Origin: Basidiobolus meristosporus CBS 931.73
Taxonomy: Eukaryota; Basidiobolomycota; Basidiobolomycetes; Basidiobolales; Basidiobolaceae
Assembly (NCBI GenBank): GCA_002104905.1
Contig: MCFE01000322.1
Location: 31,379-95,378 of the forward strand
Direction of reading: 5' to 3'
Length of the DNA stretch: 64,000 nt
The translations under genes were made by a program, and so were the position numbers. The notes under the pieces are model-generated. The model was not told where the DNA came from, made no database searches, and saw nothing but the letters and a program-made list of their open reading frames with translations. Below are positions 36,346 to 47,360 of the stretch, in pieces (positions within the stretch are counted from its first letter, which is position 1; each line of letters starts with the position of its first letter).

Positions 36346-36657
36346 TTATCTAACGGCTTGGTATTCAGGTAGTTGTTGATCCAGGATTCTTGCAGAGCAA
36401 TATTAACGGCCATTTTACTTGCGTCTGATCAGCACCTGCGTGCCGCTAAACTCTGGATCAACTTTCGCCTACGTTTATACTCAAGGATATTCATTCATTT
36501 TGATACCATTCTTCATGCCATCTTGCAACCTACGGTGTAGCGTTTTGAACTCATCCATAATAATCAGCGATATCAGCAACTCGGGGGATTGTTGGCTGAT
36601 CTCGTAGCGAGCCAACCTTCGATATTTGATATCACCACCAAAGCCCTTCAGGCTCAT
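36346..36657 (-). CDS. Unrecognised small protein with candidate U12 intron
   Basis: The ATG at 36657 opens a frame that reads as convincing protein: KYRRLARYEISQQSPELL, then SLIIMDEFKTLHRRL. It stops soon after KMNEYP. No GT donor near the end of the frame joins cleanly. An AT-type donor does: exon 1 36491-36657 and exon 2 36346-36388, removing 102 nt, give 69 aa ending NEILDQQLPEYQAVR. I do not recognise the product. It appears soluble and helical. Alternative joins using weak GT donors and introns of 30-47 nt also give open frames, so the exact structure is uncertain. It is convergent with the RGS gene, 46 bp away. Confidence 0.45.
36389..36490 (-). other. Candidate U12-type intron, AT-AG ends
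   Basis: The 5' end reads ATATCCTTGA, an 8/9 match to the U12 donor. A weaker branch-like GCCGTTAAT has its A 14 nt before the AG. Phases match (2/2). The branch match is only about 6/9, so this is less certain than the other two. Confidence 0.4.
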
Positions 36658-36769
36658 AGTATGCGTAAAAAGCTAAGGACCCATGTAAATATCATTTATT
36701 TCGAACTCATGTCCCGGCTACCATTATGTAGCCCGGTTAGCTTAGTAAAGTTACGTTAGAGACGGATCT

Positions 36770-37570
36770 TCATTCCGTGTACAATTGCTCATCAATCAGG
36801 AATTGTGCAATCCTTGGTATAACTATTGTCTCTAATGCAGCTCGATCAGCCTTTTCCTTGACTAAAAGCCGTACCTTGGTTGATGACATATCTGCTATTT
36901 CCTCCTTCAGCTTGATGTGATAAATGTGATCGCTAAAATGCTTCACCGTCCCTGAGGCATAGAATTCCTCAATAGCCTTCTGATCGAATCCAGATCGGTT
37001 AGCACACACGATTCCTCCAGCATCAAAGATTGGCGTAAGTGCTTCAGTAAGCGGAGCTTTATAATACTTCTGATTGAAGATACGGATTACCGTGTCAAAC
37101 CCGGTGATGAAGTAGAATCGGCTATTGAGTGTAGGAAAGGCCTCTTGCAAGGCTGAAATTTTTTCCGCAAAGAGTCCTCTATTGACCACACCAACTGCGA
37201 CATTGCTTGAGCCAGGACTCTGGCCGGTCTCTTGCAGATGTGTCGCTAATATATGCATCATTTCGAGTCTTTGCTCAAGCGTAGCACCGCTAAGCGTCTT
37301 ATCTGCATTGCTCGTAGCGATCAAGAGTAAACAAGCGTCAAATCCTGGCCTCAAATTTAAAGATTCATAAATAAGCTGAAGATGTGCTCTCGTAGGTGGA
37401 TTGAATGACGAATCGAAAACTACGATTCGTCCTTCTTCCTCTGGTAACCAATTGTTCCTGCTCCTGTAGGTTAGTTTGAAGCGAGAGGCACTCTCCTTTG
37501 AGAGCTCTTTCAAGATCTCAGCTACTTTGTTGCGGGTGGTATAAAGTGCCATCTGTTTATTGATATCCAT
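36770..37570 (-). CDS. POF1: Pof1/NMNAT-like nucleotidyltransferase
   Basis: A single exon encodes 266 aa. The adenylyltransferase fold is marked by IVVFDSSFNPPTRAHLQL (about residues 48-65), where the classical HxGH is replaced by TRAH as in fungal Pof1. The second signature is SSTKVRLLV near residue 230. Between them FYFITGFDTVIRIFN matches the nucleotide-binding middle of this group. Yeast Pof1 has nicotinamide mononucleotide adenylyltransferase activity, making NAD from NMN and ATP, and also binds ubiquitin-pathway partners. The substrate here is inferred from family membership. There are two nearby Met codons (1 and 7); I use the first. It runs in the same direction as the next gene upstream. 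Confidence 0.85.
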   Translation of the reverse strand: MDINKQMALYTTRNKVAEILKELSKESASRFKLTYRSRNNWLPEEEGRIVVFDSSFNPPTRAHLQLIYESLNLRPGFDACLLLIATSNADKTLSGATLEQRLEMMHILATHLQETGQSPGSSNVAVGVVNRGLFAEKISALQEAFPTLNSRFYFITGFDTVIRIFNQKYYKAPLTEALTPIFDAGGIVCANRSGFDQKAIEEFYASGTVKHFSDHIYHIKLKEEIADMSSTKVRLLVKEKADRAALETIVIPRIAQFLIDEQLYTE

Positions 37571-37943
37571 CCAAGCATGACAAGTATTCCAGGCGTATCA
37601 CATGACTTGGATCGTGGCATTACCAACCGACCTACGAAATATCACCTAGGTTAATCAAGAGCTACCACAATTTAGATAAAACGTGACCAGGTGCTTCTTG
37701 ACATCAAGTTGACCTAGGGGGAATACCAATCCGAGAGAACTCGGCAAACAGTACAGAGATGCTGCGTAGTGATGATAGTAAAATTTATCTGGCTCAGCTA
37801 ATGCACGAAGTAGTGCAAATGGAAAGCTCACAACACTCTCATTCTGGATCTATACATATCTCTTCTATGTCTATTTGTATGAGCAGGGGATATAGTGTAT
37901 GTGCATGAGTGCCAAGACTGGTGTTCTAAAAGCAGCCAAGAAA
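37571..37943. other. Intergenic spacer
   Basis: Promoter of the Pof1-like gene and 3' flank of the next minus-strand gene. No gene seen. Confidence 0.5.
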
Positions 37944-38534
37944 TCATTTGATAAAGGCAGTGGTCGAGGCAGCCGAAGTGTCGGAATACGAGGTTCTAAT
38001 GGAGTAGGCGGTCAGATCTTTGTCACATCTACTTCTTGGATCATCCAGCTTGGTTTTGTACAGCAACCGGTCTAGTATTTTCAATGTAATCATCACAAGA
38101 AGCCCACGATCTAATGAGTTGTCGCAGAAGTCAATGGTAAATGACTTGCGGCCACAGGACATTAGAGTGTTTACTTCGGCAACTAAGGAGCCGTCATGGA
38201 CGTAACATTGAGCAGTTGATTCATTCAGCACCCAGTAGTATTCCTGCTCATCAACAGAGAATTCACAACGCTCATTACTAGAAGCCCATTCCATCAATAC
38301 TGGACTTTGATCTCCAAGAGAATCTTCTAATCTAGTACAGGCTACGTTACTGGTGCTGCGCCAGGTGGTCACTTTCCCCTCAACCTTGACAAGGAGGTCC
38401 CTCCCAGTGTTGTCCATGTAGCGATGTTTGGTGTACAGTAACTCCTCGGTCGAAAAATCACGAATATCATAAGAGCCTCTGAACACCCCTTGTTTGACCA
38501 GAAGTACATTACAGGAGTTGGAAACGCTAGGCAT
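37944..38534 (-). CDS. Hypothetical protein, possible tubby-C/LURP-one-like fold
   Basis: An intronless 196-aa protein starts at the ATG giving MPSVSNSCNVLLVKQG; the frame continues upstream but without another ATG. It has alternating short beta-strand-like segments: SYDIRDFSTEELLYTKHRYM, LLVKVEGKVTTWR, CEFSVDEQEYYWVL and SLVAEVNTLMSCGRKSFTIDF, then a hydrophobic helix (LLVMITLKILDRLLY). That pattern resembles the twelve-strand barrel around a helix of tubby-C / phospholipid-scramblase-like proteins (LURP-one-related and fungal relatives). The resemblance is by pattern, not by a diagnostic motif. No signal peptide is present. The gene is probably real; the function is not known. Confidence 0.6.
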   Translation of the reverse strand: MPSVSNSCNVLLVKQGVFRGSYDIRDFSTEELLYTKHRYMDNTGRDLLVKVEGKVTTWRSTSNVACTRLEDSLGDQSPVLMEWASSNERCEFSVDEQEYYWVLNESTAQCYVHDGSLVAEVNTLMSCGRKSFTIDFCDNSLDRGLLVMITLKILDRLLYKTKLDDPRSRCDKDLTAYSIRTSYSDTSAASTTAFIK

Positions 38535-41490
38535 GATATTGATATATTGAACAGCGACGCAGGAAAGACGACAGTTTTTCGCATTATCTTGTTGCACGAG
38601 CCCTTTAAGTAGACAAAAAATCTCAAATCCGTGATAACTGGTTTCGACTTGTTTCTCTTTTTTTTGTCCCTGTGTTCACTCCCTTCATTCACTTTCACTC
38701 CACAGCTCCTGATTTTATGTACGGGGCGTCATCATTATAGCCAAATTCTGAGTCAGATCCATTGCTGCATTTACAGCGCCTCTCAACGAAAACAAGTCCG
38801 AAGCAAGCAGGCTGTGGAATACAGATTGAATTGATTTCGAATAACCTTTCGCTTGTTGATGAGCATGACAACACGAGAATAGACACTTAATTGGCCTCCA
38901 GCAGTTGGCCAACGTTGGCCGACCCATAACCTGGGATCAGAGGAGTTGTCAGGATCTAGAAACTAGTTATCTACCCCAACCCTGCATTGCATTCCGTACC
39001 TCAAACCAAAGACTAACAGGTTTCCCGTCCGGTGCTGTTTATCATCAAGCCCATGTGGCAGCCACCGTGCTCTCGTAGCGTGCATGGTATATGAATGATT
39101 TCTTAATCTAGGTGAGTGCATATTGTTGCCCATTCAACAATGAGCAGCCTCATTGGATACCGAATGTTATGATTTGACATGTCCAAAGTGAAGGTGCCAG
39201 CGTTTTATGAAACCTCAATAAACAATGGTTCTATGTTGGATGATTATTGATTAGATGTTACCAAAAAGCCTTACTCGAGAACTCATCGCTGTCATGCCTA
39301 CGATAATTGATAGCTTTCATCTACTTGGCTTCCAGCCAACGGGGGAAGGCTGAGCTGTAGCCCAAATATCCTGAATCTCGATGTTGATGAGTCGGGCAGT
39401 ACATGCTTTGATGATGCACGAACCCTGCTTTGGTACCAATATCTCAAGCATTTGAAATCCAGAATATATATTACGGAAGCTATTCTGCATTATCATTGTA
39501 TCTTTGGGATCTATTGGATGATCAGAGTCATCCAAAAGCTTGTTGCATTTACTGTTTTGAAAGCACATCATTCGCTCATATGATCTCACCCCATATTTTC
39601 TATTATATGTAAATTTGCCTCGCTCCTCCACGTCCAGGCTAAACAATCAGCGTGATGTACGCGGTAAGGATAGAGGTGTATCGCGCCGCAGAATATCCAT
39701 GCGTCTTTTGTGGCCTGTAGCAGTAGAAATGATTGCATTTGGATTCCAATGAAAACTTCCATCCAGGGATTATGCAGATTCCAATCCACAATCTACATAG
39801 TCCATCAGTTTTATATTGATTGTATTGACAAGTTGCCATAGTTGTTTGGATATGGGTTGGCTCCTCACTCAACCTTTGCATAGTTCCAACTAGCTAGTCC
39901 CCAGGATCATCATAGCTATACCGTGGTTTGAGAGATGCGCTAGGCGGGACGCGAATCAACCATGAAAGTAACCCAGTAGTAGGATGTTTGTCAGGCTTCA
40001 GTGAGATTGTGAACTGTAGCTTGAAACCATGGAATGATCAACAAGGTGCCTTGATTAAGTTTAAATGAATCTATTTATTACACTACCGCCTGTCTGATGT
40101 GCTATTGTACAGATACTAGAAATGAAATCTAGATCATCTAGCCCATCCTAAGGAGCTCGTCTTGCAATCCTGTATACATCACCATCCTTCCATGGCGGAG
40201 TCTCTGTGGTGCGGAAAACCCCGTGAATACTCACAGCCAACTTTCCCACCTCACGTGTATCCATCGCCCTTTTATATGCTAACATCAAACCATCGCCTGT
40301 GTAACCACGAGTTTGACACTTGTCACTACCTATTTTGAGAATGACCTCTCTTCTTGGTGTGTGGGACACTCTCCTTCAGTAACGCTAGGTCACAAATCTA
40401 GCATCGAGTACTTTGGCCCAGCCTTTTCTAGATCCATCGAAGGAAAATCTTAAACTGCAAGATCTTCGCCCGTTAAAAGACAATTGCTGCATTTATACTC
40501 ATTGCCCAAATACCCAATGCAGCGCATCGTACTTGGTACTGGACATACGCTAATCCATGGGCACATCCAATTTCTTTTTCGCTCCCCGTTTAATTTGGTT
40601 TCTCACCAGTAATTGGTTCGTTGCTTTATTTGGCAACGGTATTTTTGGATTATCGGGGGTGAGTAATGCAACCTCATTTAAAAATAGCGGCCTGTTTCAC
40701 CACAGCCCGATATAGAGAAGGGTATTTTCTCAATTTACCCTGATTTGCACGGTGGTAAATGGTAGGATGGGTATTGCTCAGTCTTCTGAAAACGTTTGAC
40801 TGTTCAATCTAGGATTCCGAGATCTTGGCCCCCTGAGGACCAGCAAGGAGTGAGCAGGCAGAAACTGCATTGCAGAAGGATGGATATGAAGCTGCGTGGT
40901 CGTTGCTTCTCTATTTGCTTCACATCCATATGCCCTCTTGCCCCCTCAATCGGAGATCCTTGCATGTTTTCAAGAATCTCACTAGAGTGCTACCAAGTGG
41001 CACAAGAATAAAATTGGGATTCGGCAGCACTTCATATGGGGATCAAACAGTGTATCACTTTCCTAATTGCCTCCGTGAACCTCGGACGAGTCTGTCCCTT
41101 TTGGTTGGCTCGCTTTGCAAAGAACAACAAGTTTGATGTTGTTAGTCTATTGAGGTCTCAATTAAAGCTCAGCTGATATTACATGTTTACCAGATCAGGC
41201 TCAAAGTCGAATACAATGGGTTGAGAGGTTATTATCCTTTTCTGGCCCAGTGAATCCCTTCGACTGCTGAAGTAGCTTGTTTCAATTGGATCAGAATATT
41301 TCATGACTACGGAAGATTAGTAATAAGCAGCTGAGTCAATTGTGGTCATTAGTTACCTGATTTGATCAAAAATATTTTCCCATTCCGATATTTTTATCGT
41401 GGCTTAAAAGCAATATTCCCTCCGATTAACCCTGGTCCATCTCCAGCGTTCTCTACCAACAACCTACTAGATTTGGTAGAATTGGCTTAG
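38535..41490. other. Three-kilobase intergenic region, possibly with decayed coding DNA
   Basis: Overlapping minus-strand frames at 39317-39881 (including SGFQMLEILVPKQGSC and ATKDAWIFCGAIHLYPYR) look partly protein-like but need several frame changes, as in an old pseudogene. A 73-codon frame at 40148-40369 (-) and a 52-codon frame from 40554 (+) have no recognisable motif. None is secure. Confidence 0.3.
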
Positions 41491-41498
41491 TATAAAAG
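41491..41498 (+). promoter_or_regulatory. TATA box
   Basis: TATAAAAG lies about 104 nt upstream of the arrestin ATG at 41602. Confidence 0.55.
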
Positions 41499-41601
41499 AA
41501 ACCAATCTGTCATCCGATTTTCGTAACCAACAATATTTTGTATATTCCCCGGTACCAACTAGTAACAATCGCTCAAGGGCTTTGTAAAATACCTTCCGTC
41601 C

Positions 41602-42576
41602 ATGACTGATAAAAAGATTCGCCTTGACATCTTCCCCTCACAAGACCCTTTTATCCTTCCAGATAGCTCGGTGCCAGGATCCACTACTCTACGCGGAAAA
41701 GTCGCCCTCCAGCTCGAGAAGCCGACCAAGCTATGCTCCCTTTCTCTTCACCTTAAGGGTCACGCCGAGCTCGTTAATGCCAACTGGAAGCCGCAATCAT
41801 TCAAACATTTGAGCCGACAAAAATTAACCGAAGTGTGTGTAAACTTCTTCAAATCCAACAAGGATTCATACATGTTAACCGCCGGTACGCACATGTTCGA
41901 TTTTGAGCTTCCTATCAGCAACCATCTTCCGGAAAGCGTGCACTCAAACTATTTCGATATCAAGTACAAGCTTGTTGTCATGGCCAAGAGGCATCTGTCC
42001 ACCAACGTCATTGCTACCAAGCCTCTCACCATTTCCAGAGTTTCGGAGGATTCGGACGAAGTGGAGCCGTCGATCTCCATCTCTAAAATATGGGATCATG
42101 TAATGGGATATGATATCTTTATGAAGAAACAAGTGAGTCTTGGGGAGATCGTCCCCATAGAATACACATTTCGGCCAGTCAGATGCGGCATTAAAATCGA
42201 CAAGTACTCGCATACTCTTTGCGAAACCGTCCGGTATGTCGATCCGAAAACCAATCACACTAAGGTTGAACACAAACGTATACCGCTTGCATGTAACCCC
42301 TCCAATGGACACTCTAACACCAAACTGGTACACCTGAATATGCCAATGAATTTGCAGCCAGACGTCAATAGCGATATGATTTGTGCCAAGCACAAGCTAG
42401 AGGTAAAAATCTATGTGGAGTGCCGTGGCCAGAAGAAATCCATCACTGTAAGCTTTCCTGTCAGCTTCATGAACGAGCACGAACTACTTTTAGCAGAGCC
42501 ACTGCCAAGATACGAGGAGACGGAATACTCGCGCTCACTGCCACCCTCCTATCAGAATACACAATCCACTGCTTGA
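41602..42576 (+). CDS. Alpha-arrestin-like trafficking adaptor
   Basis: A single exon encodes 324 aa. It holds an N-terminal arrestin beta-sandwich (LDIFPSQDPFILPDSSVPG, then LRGKVALQLEKPTKLCSLSL, then the family strand LSLHLKGHAELV and FDFELPISNHLPES) and a C-terminal arrestin domain (SLGEIVPIEYTFRPVRCGIKI, then LEVKIYVECRGQKKSITVSFPV). The tail ends LPRYEETEYSRSLPPSYQ. This carries PPSY and a related LPRY, PY-type motifs that bind WW domains of Nedd4/Rsp5 ubiquitin ligases. Fungal alpha-arrestins recruit Rsp5 to plasma-membrane transporters for ubiquitination and endocytosis. The protein is short compared with yeast ARTs and lacks long insertions. A TATA box precedes it. Confidence 0.88.
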   Translation: MTDKKIRLDIFPSQDPFILPDSSVPGSTTLRGKVALQLEKPTKLCSLSLHLKGHAELVNANWKPQSFKHLSRQKLTEVCVNFFKSNKDSYMLTAGTHMFDFELPISNHLPESVHSNYFDIKYKLVVMAKRHLSTNVIATKPLTISRVSEDSDEVEPSISISKIWDHVMGYDIFMKKQVSLGEIVPIEYTFRPVRCGIKIDKYSHTLCETVRYVDPKTNHTKVEHKRIPLACNPSNGHSNTKLVHLNMPMNLQPDVNSDMICAKHKLEVKIYVECRGQKKSITVSFPVSFMNEHELLLAEPLPRYEETEYSRSLPPSYQNTQSTA

Positions 42577-44300
42577 TTCAAGCCAATCGGGAAGCCAACT
42601 ATTGTTTATATTTAACTCACATGTATATCCCTCTGTATATAAGATATATTGAATATATTAGCACGACTATATATAACATTGTATATTGAAGTTACCAACC
42701 AGTCAAATGAATAAAGACAATGTTGGCAGGATCAAGAGTCAATCCAACTGCTCTGTTAATCAGACACTGACAGTTCGTTCAGCATAAAGGCATGCTGGTC
42801 GGATTCGGATGTACAACCTGATCTCACGTGCCCATGAGTTTTTTATAGGGCGGCTGCTTCCCATGGTTCATAAATAGCATCAAGCGCATTCCCTTTAAGA
42901 AGCGTGGCTATCCCAATCAGAGTCAACCTACCAAATGATATACAAACAGCTTAAAGAAGGAACCAATAGATACCGCATATAAATGGGCACTTTGGCATTT
43001 ATGATTTAATCAGGTCACTCACAGCAAATCGGTGGTGAAGGATGTCTACATCACTTGAGGATGTAAACTCGGCTCCCGATGGACCTTTTGCCAAGGACGG
43101 GGTATGCGCCGTGCCCTTATCACCGCGCCTCAGATCTGTAGACAATGAGTAATGCATGGAATATGAGGTATGTGGCAAGGTACTTACGTGGTTCCTTACT
43201 AATTGACTCATAGCAACACAATTTAGGGATTGATTGGGAGAAACACACAGCTGACGCAGAGGGAGGCGATTTTCCTTGCTTTGTGATTCAGAGGAATCTT
43301 AGATTGATCATGATCCACACAGGATGATACATCCAAGATGAGTCAATCTACAACATCAAGTGCCAGGCCAAAGGAAAACCAGGTTCCTCTAAACACATTA
43401 ATAATCAATCGCACCTGGAATCAAATCTGATGCCAAACTTGCAGAGTCCGGTTCATAGTGTTATGCTGTTTACTCTAAATAAACCTGCACAGCTAACACA
43501 CATCAACACCAGCAGGACAGTTTCACGTCAAAAATCCTGAATATCTTCCATAGATGCCACCTTTTGGGTATCGGTTGATCTAGACATGGCTTGCCTACCT
43601 TCGGAAGATGAATGGTAACGAGTCCAAATATGGATGCTGGATGGATTCTTGTTTCCGCCTAGCATCAACCTTTCTAAGCATTTTCCGACTAGCCCTTGAT
43701 TTAGACATCACAATATTCCCCAACCAATTATATAGTATTTTGGCACACGTACTACACTACTCGGCTACATCAAGCGGCTGGAAAATCTCCTAGAACCTTC
43801 TGAATAGTGCTCTTTCAAATAAGCTTATCCTAACCATAAGGAGAGTTCCATGATTCCCGAATTAGATATCCTAAAACATCAATATAGTAGATACGTTGCG
43901 GCAATGTGGAGGATGCATTGGCTTGTGCGCCACCATTCTGTGTGTGTGTGTGTGACGCACGTTGTTGGGGAGAGGAGGTGCTCCAGAATATAGAATGTCG
44001 CTAGGCCGTAAAATCAGGCCTCATGAAATTTATCTGGATCTGTATAACAACTTCATGGATTCGTGTCTAGATACCAACTGATCCGCAATGCACATGCTAC
44101 ATACTAAAGAACATTGGGGCACTAGAGAAATCAACAGGGAATCGGATAGGGCTTGCGATATTTCTTAGTTTCCGTTCAGGAGAGCACCATAACACATCTC
44201 AAGTCAGAATTCTGGTTTCTTTGGCCAACCAGTAGAGCCGGATTTCGGTTTCTAGCTCACACAACTAAATGATTTTGGATGGAGTGTTGACCTAAAACCA
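42577..44300. other. Intergenic with a (TG)n microsatellite
   Basis: No supported gene. A 70-codon frame at 42999-43211 (-) lacks motifs. An uninterrupted TG dinucleotide run of about eight units lies near 43939-43954. Confidence 0.45.
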
Positions 44301-45069
44301 ACAAACATTCTCGTACATATAATGAGAATCTACTTTGCAGTGAGTTGGTTTTGAAATTTTGCCTTGGTTTACATGATCCACTCTAAGTCTTTGAATTAGG
44401 AAGACCTTGGGATTATTGGAGTTTATTACAAATTCAGGTACCATCAAGCTCTGTAAATACCTTAATTAGCCCACTCCAGGAATATTGTAAGACTTACAAA
44501 ATCCAACCAACTTTTCTACTATTGTACTCAATAGAGCAACTGGTATCTGTCATGTAAGTTATCTGGTACTTTGGATCAAATGCAACATATGCTGGACTGG
44601 CTTTCTAAGTATTCTGTAGTATACTCATGTAACATACTCTGATGTGAAAGAACACTTCTTCTTGTCTGCTAAATGGCTAGAACCCAAGACACTGAAAGTT
44701 ATAAGTTCAGTGAGATATTGTATTAAGCTAGCCTTTTCTTTGCATTTTTTGATAAGTATATATTCTCTGCCAGCAAGGATTGTACTATAGAGCTAAAGAG
44801 TTTCCTCAGAAAATATAAAAGTGGGATTCCCATTGAAACTACATAGCAATAGGCTTGCATTCCCTATATGTGTGCAAAGATTTGGGCTGTTGGGACAACT
44901 TACAATATCTTCACCAAAATATCAGGTACCCAGAACATAAAAGTTCTCAAAGCAAATCCCAACAAGGAGTTTGGTTTGATTTTTATGACATTTGTAGGCA
45001 ATCATCCAAGTGACAAAGTTAGGCTAACTTTATGGTCAAATTAAAAATCTTTGCAACACTCCCACTCAA

Positions 45070-45303
45070 CTAAATGCTCATATTAACTAGTCCTAATTGT
45101 GACCTCAGATACTGAAATTTGTCTCCAGCTAATGGTTTGGTATATTTGTTGGAAATCATTTCATCTGTAGGACAGTAAGCTAAATGACCTAAATTATACT
45201 CTATAGCTTCAGGTATGAAATGATGTCTAATTTCTATTTGCTTAGTACTAACCTGAGAGGCTGGATTTCTATCTGATTTTATACTTAATAGATTATCTTG
45301 AAA
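45070..45303 (-). pseudogene. Copia-type RNase H fragment (3' end of pol)
   Basis: Minus-strand translation gives the typical Copia C terminus: STKQIEIRHHFIPEAIE, then LAYCPTDEMISNKYTKPLAG, then YLRSQLGLVNM and a stop. It is followed by GGGAGTGTTG, a polypurine tract and the start of the 3' LTR (TGTTG...). Only about 78 codons remain. The right end is cut by an LTR beginning at 45305. Confidence 0.8.
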
Positions 45304-45304
45304 T

Positions 45305-46359
45305 TGTTGTAAAAATTTGGGATTCCATCTAATTATTCACCTTAGTCACCTAGATCATTACCTACAAATCTTAGAGAATACTGATTAAGTTCCCTGTTGA
45401 AATTAACTTAGAATACTTTCACCAAAAAACCAGGCACCCAAAACATGAAAATTCTCAAAGTCAGCCAAGCTGTTGTAATTATTGAGTTGTCACCTACATA
45501 TTCATGCTAGCTTAGTCACACAGATCTTATTCTGTGATTAGCATTCTGTCTTGACCAAGTTTCTTGTTGGAATTTACTTGGAATATTTTTATCAAACCAT
45601 CATGTGTTGTAAAAATTTGTATTTCCACCTAAATATTCACCTAACTTAGTCACTTTGATCATTACCTTCAAATCCTAGAGAATACTGACCAAATTCCTTG
45701 CCGGGATTTACTTAGAATATTTCACCAAAATACCAGGTACCCAGAACATCAAAATTCTCAAAGTTGTCAAAACAGCCCCAAACTTGGCACACATGTCCTT
45801 GGGACCTTCCTTAACCTATTCTACGTGTTTGTTATGCCAAGACCAGGTAAGAGTATAAATACTACTTTTACATTCAATATATCATCAAGTGAAAACCACA
45901 TAATCTACTTGTTCTCCTAATCACTTCCAATATCTCCAAGACTCTTACAACATCATGTACCTATATTATGACCTTTCTCAAAGTTGCCTAAAAGACCCCA
46001 AACCTTGTGCATGTATTCTTAGGACCTTCCTTAACAAACTGTACCTGTTTACCTACTTTACCCTATCAGAAGTATAAATACCATACTTTTGATCAATAAA
46101 TGCACAAGTGAACAACATGTAAATCTGCTAGTTCTCTACATCCATTCCAATACTCTTCAGAATATTGCAGCACAAACAGCCCCAAATGCTGCATACATGC
46201 TACTGGAATCTTCTTATATTTATTCTATGTGCTTGTTATGACAAAACCATGTAATAGTATATATACTTCTTTTGCATTCATTAAATCATTTGGTGAAAAC
46301 CACATAATCTACTGGCTCTGCCAATCACTTCCAATATCTCCAAGACTCTTACAGCAGGT
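45305..46359 (+). repeat. Three nested LTRs
   Basis: The oldest LTR starts TGTTGTAAAAATTTG at 45305, is interrupted at 45471 and resumes near 46168 to end CTTACAGCA at 46359. A second LTR fills 45471 to about 46167. A third, 45605-45952, sits inside it. The third begins TGTTGTAA, ends TTACAACA and is flanked by the 5-bp duplication TCATG (45600-45604 and 45953-45957). A primer-binding-site-like segment (GGTTATGAGCCCC) follows the outer LTR, so it is the 5' LTR of the plus-strand element. Confidence 0.75.
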
Positions 46360-46387
46360 TATGAGCCCCAAGCTGTCACTCTTTGCA

Positions 46388-47345
46388 ATGTCTACCACCA
46401 CTATTATTGGAATTTTTCCCTCTGTTGAAAATTTGGATGGATCTAACTACAAAGTGTGGAAGGTGAAGATGATGATGCTGCTACAGGAAAGAGGCCTTTG
46501 GATATTGTCATGGGAGAAGTATGCCCTTCTAAAAATGTGGGAGAGGATCCTTAAAGTACCAGAAGAAAGAAGGTGCCTTCAACTGTATTTGCTCTAAAGT
46601 CAAAAAAAATTTCTAATTCAGTGCTCAAGAGTAAAAATGGCAAAGAATGCCTGGAAGGCTTCAGAAGACATATACTGGTCATGTTCAGCTGCAAAGAAAA
46701 TGTATCTTAGACAAAAATTCTTCACTACTAGGATGCTACCAGGAGAAGAAATGAGAAATCTAAATACCAGAACTACCCTGCTGGTGGGTGAGTTGGAATA
46801 TGTGGGTACACTAATTACTCATGAGGATGTGATAGTTACAATCCTAGATAGCATGACAAACACGTTTCAGGGCCTTGTGTTAGCCCTAGAGTCCAGATCT
46901 GAATATTTGACCATAAATTACATACATGGAAGGCACCTGGATGAAGAATTAAGAAAATCAAGTGCCAATATGAAGGAAGAAGTAAATGCTTTGATAAGCA
47001 ATGCTAAACAATAAAGGAGGTACTCAAAACCCTTTTAAGGCAATACCAACCTGTTTTGCAACTACTGCAATATGAAAGGACACACATCAGACTGGTGCCT
47101 TAAGAAGAGAGATAATCAGTTTAAAGCCTGATTATGAAAATGTTGCAACAACTGAAGATAGACTATTCATATCTGCCCTAAATATGATCATAAACAAGGA
47201 TTCTCAGACAAGGCATATTGACTCTGGAGCATCTCAACACTTTACATACTAAAAAGAACTATTTGCCCAATATGAAGAAATTTCAATCAAGAAGGTTTTT
47301 GTGGCTAACAATAGAGCACTTGATGCAGTTGGCAAAGGAACTAGC
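46388..47345 (+). pseudogene. Copia gag-protease remnant, plus strand
   Basis: Gag starts MSTTTIIGIFPSVENLDGSN, then YKVWKVKMMMLLQERGLW, typical of Copia Gag. The frame is broken near 46597 and resumes around 46637 with a UBN2-type Gag domain (LRQKFFTTRMLPGEEM). Next come a CCHC zinc knuckle (CNYCNMKGHTSDWC) and the aspartic protease motif DSGASQHFT. Frameshifts and stops make it inactive. Pol is missing after the protease. Confidence 0.85.
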
Positions 47346-47360
47346 CAAGTAAACCTTGGG

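Noticed and set aside
36059-36413. Minus-strand frame starting MAVNIALQESW as a gene
   Set aside because: It runs antisense through the RGS coding end and overlaps the better-supported small gene in another frame.
39317-39881. A gene or pseudogene on the minus strand
   Set aside because: Protein-like patches occur in different frames but no family could be named and no splice model joins them.
42999-43211. Small gene with a GTAAGT intron on the minus strand
   Set aside because: The tempting donor and acceptor do not keep the frame; the unspliced 70-codon frame has no recognisable content.
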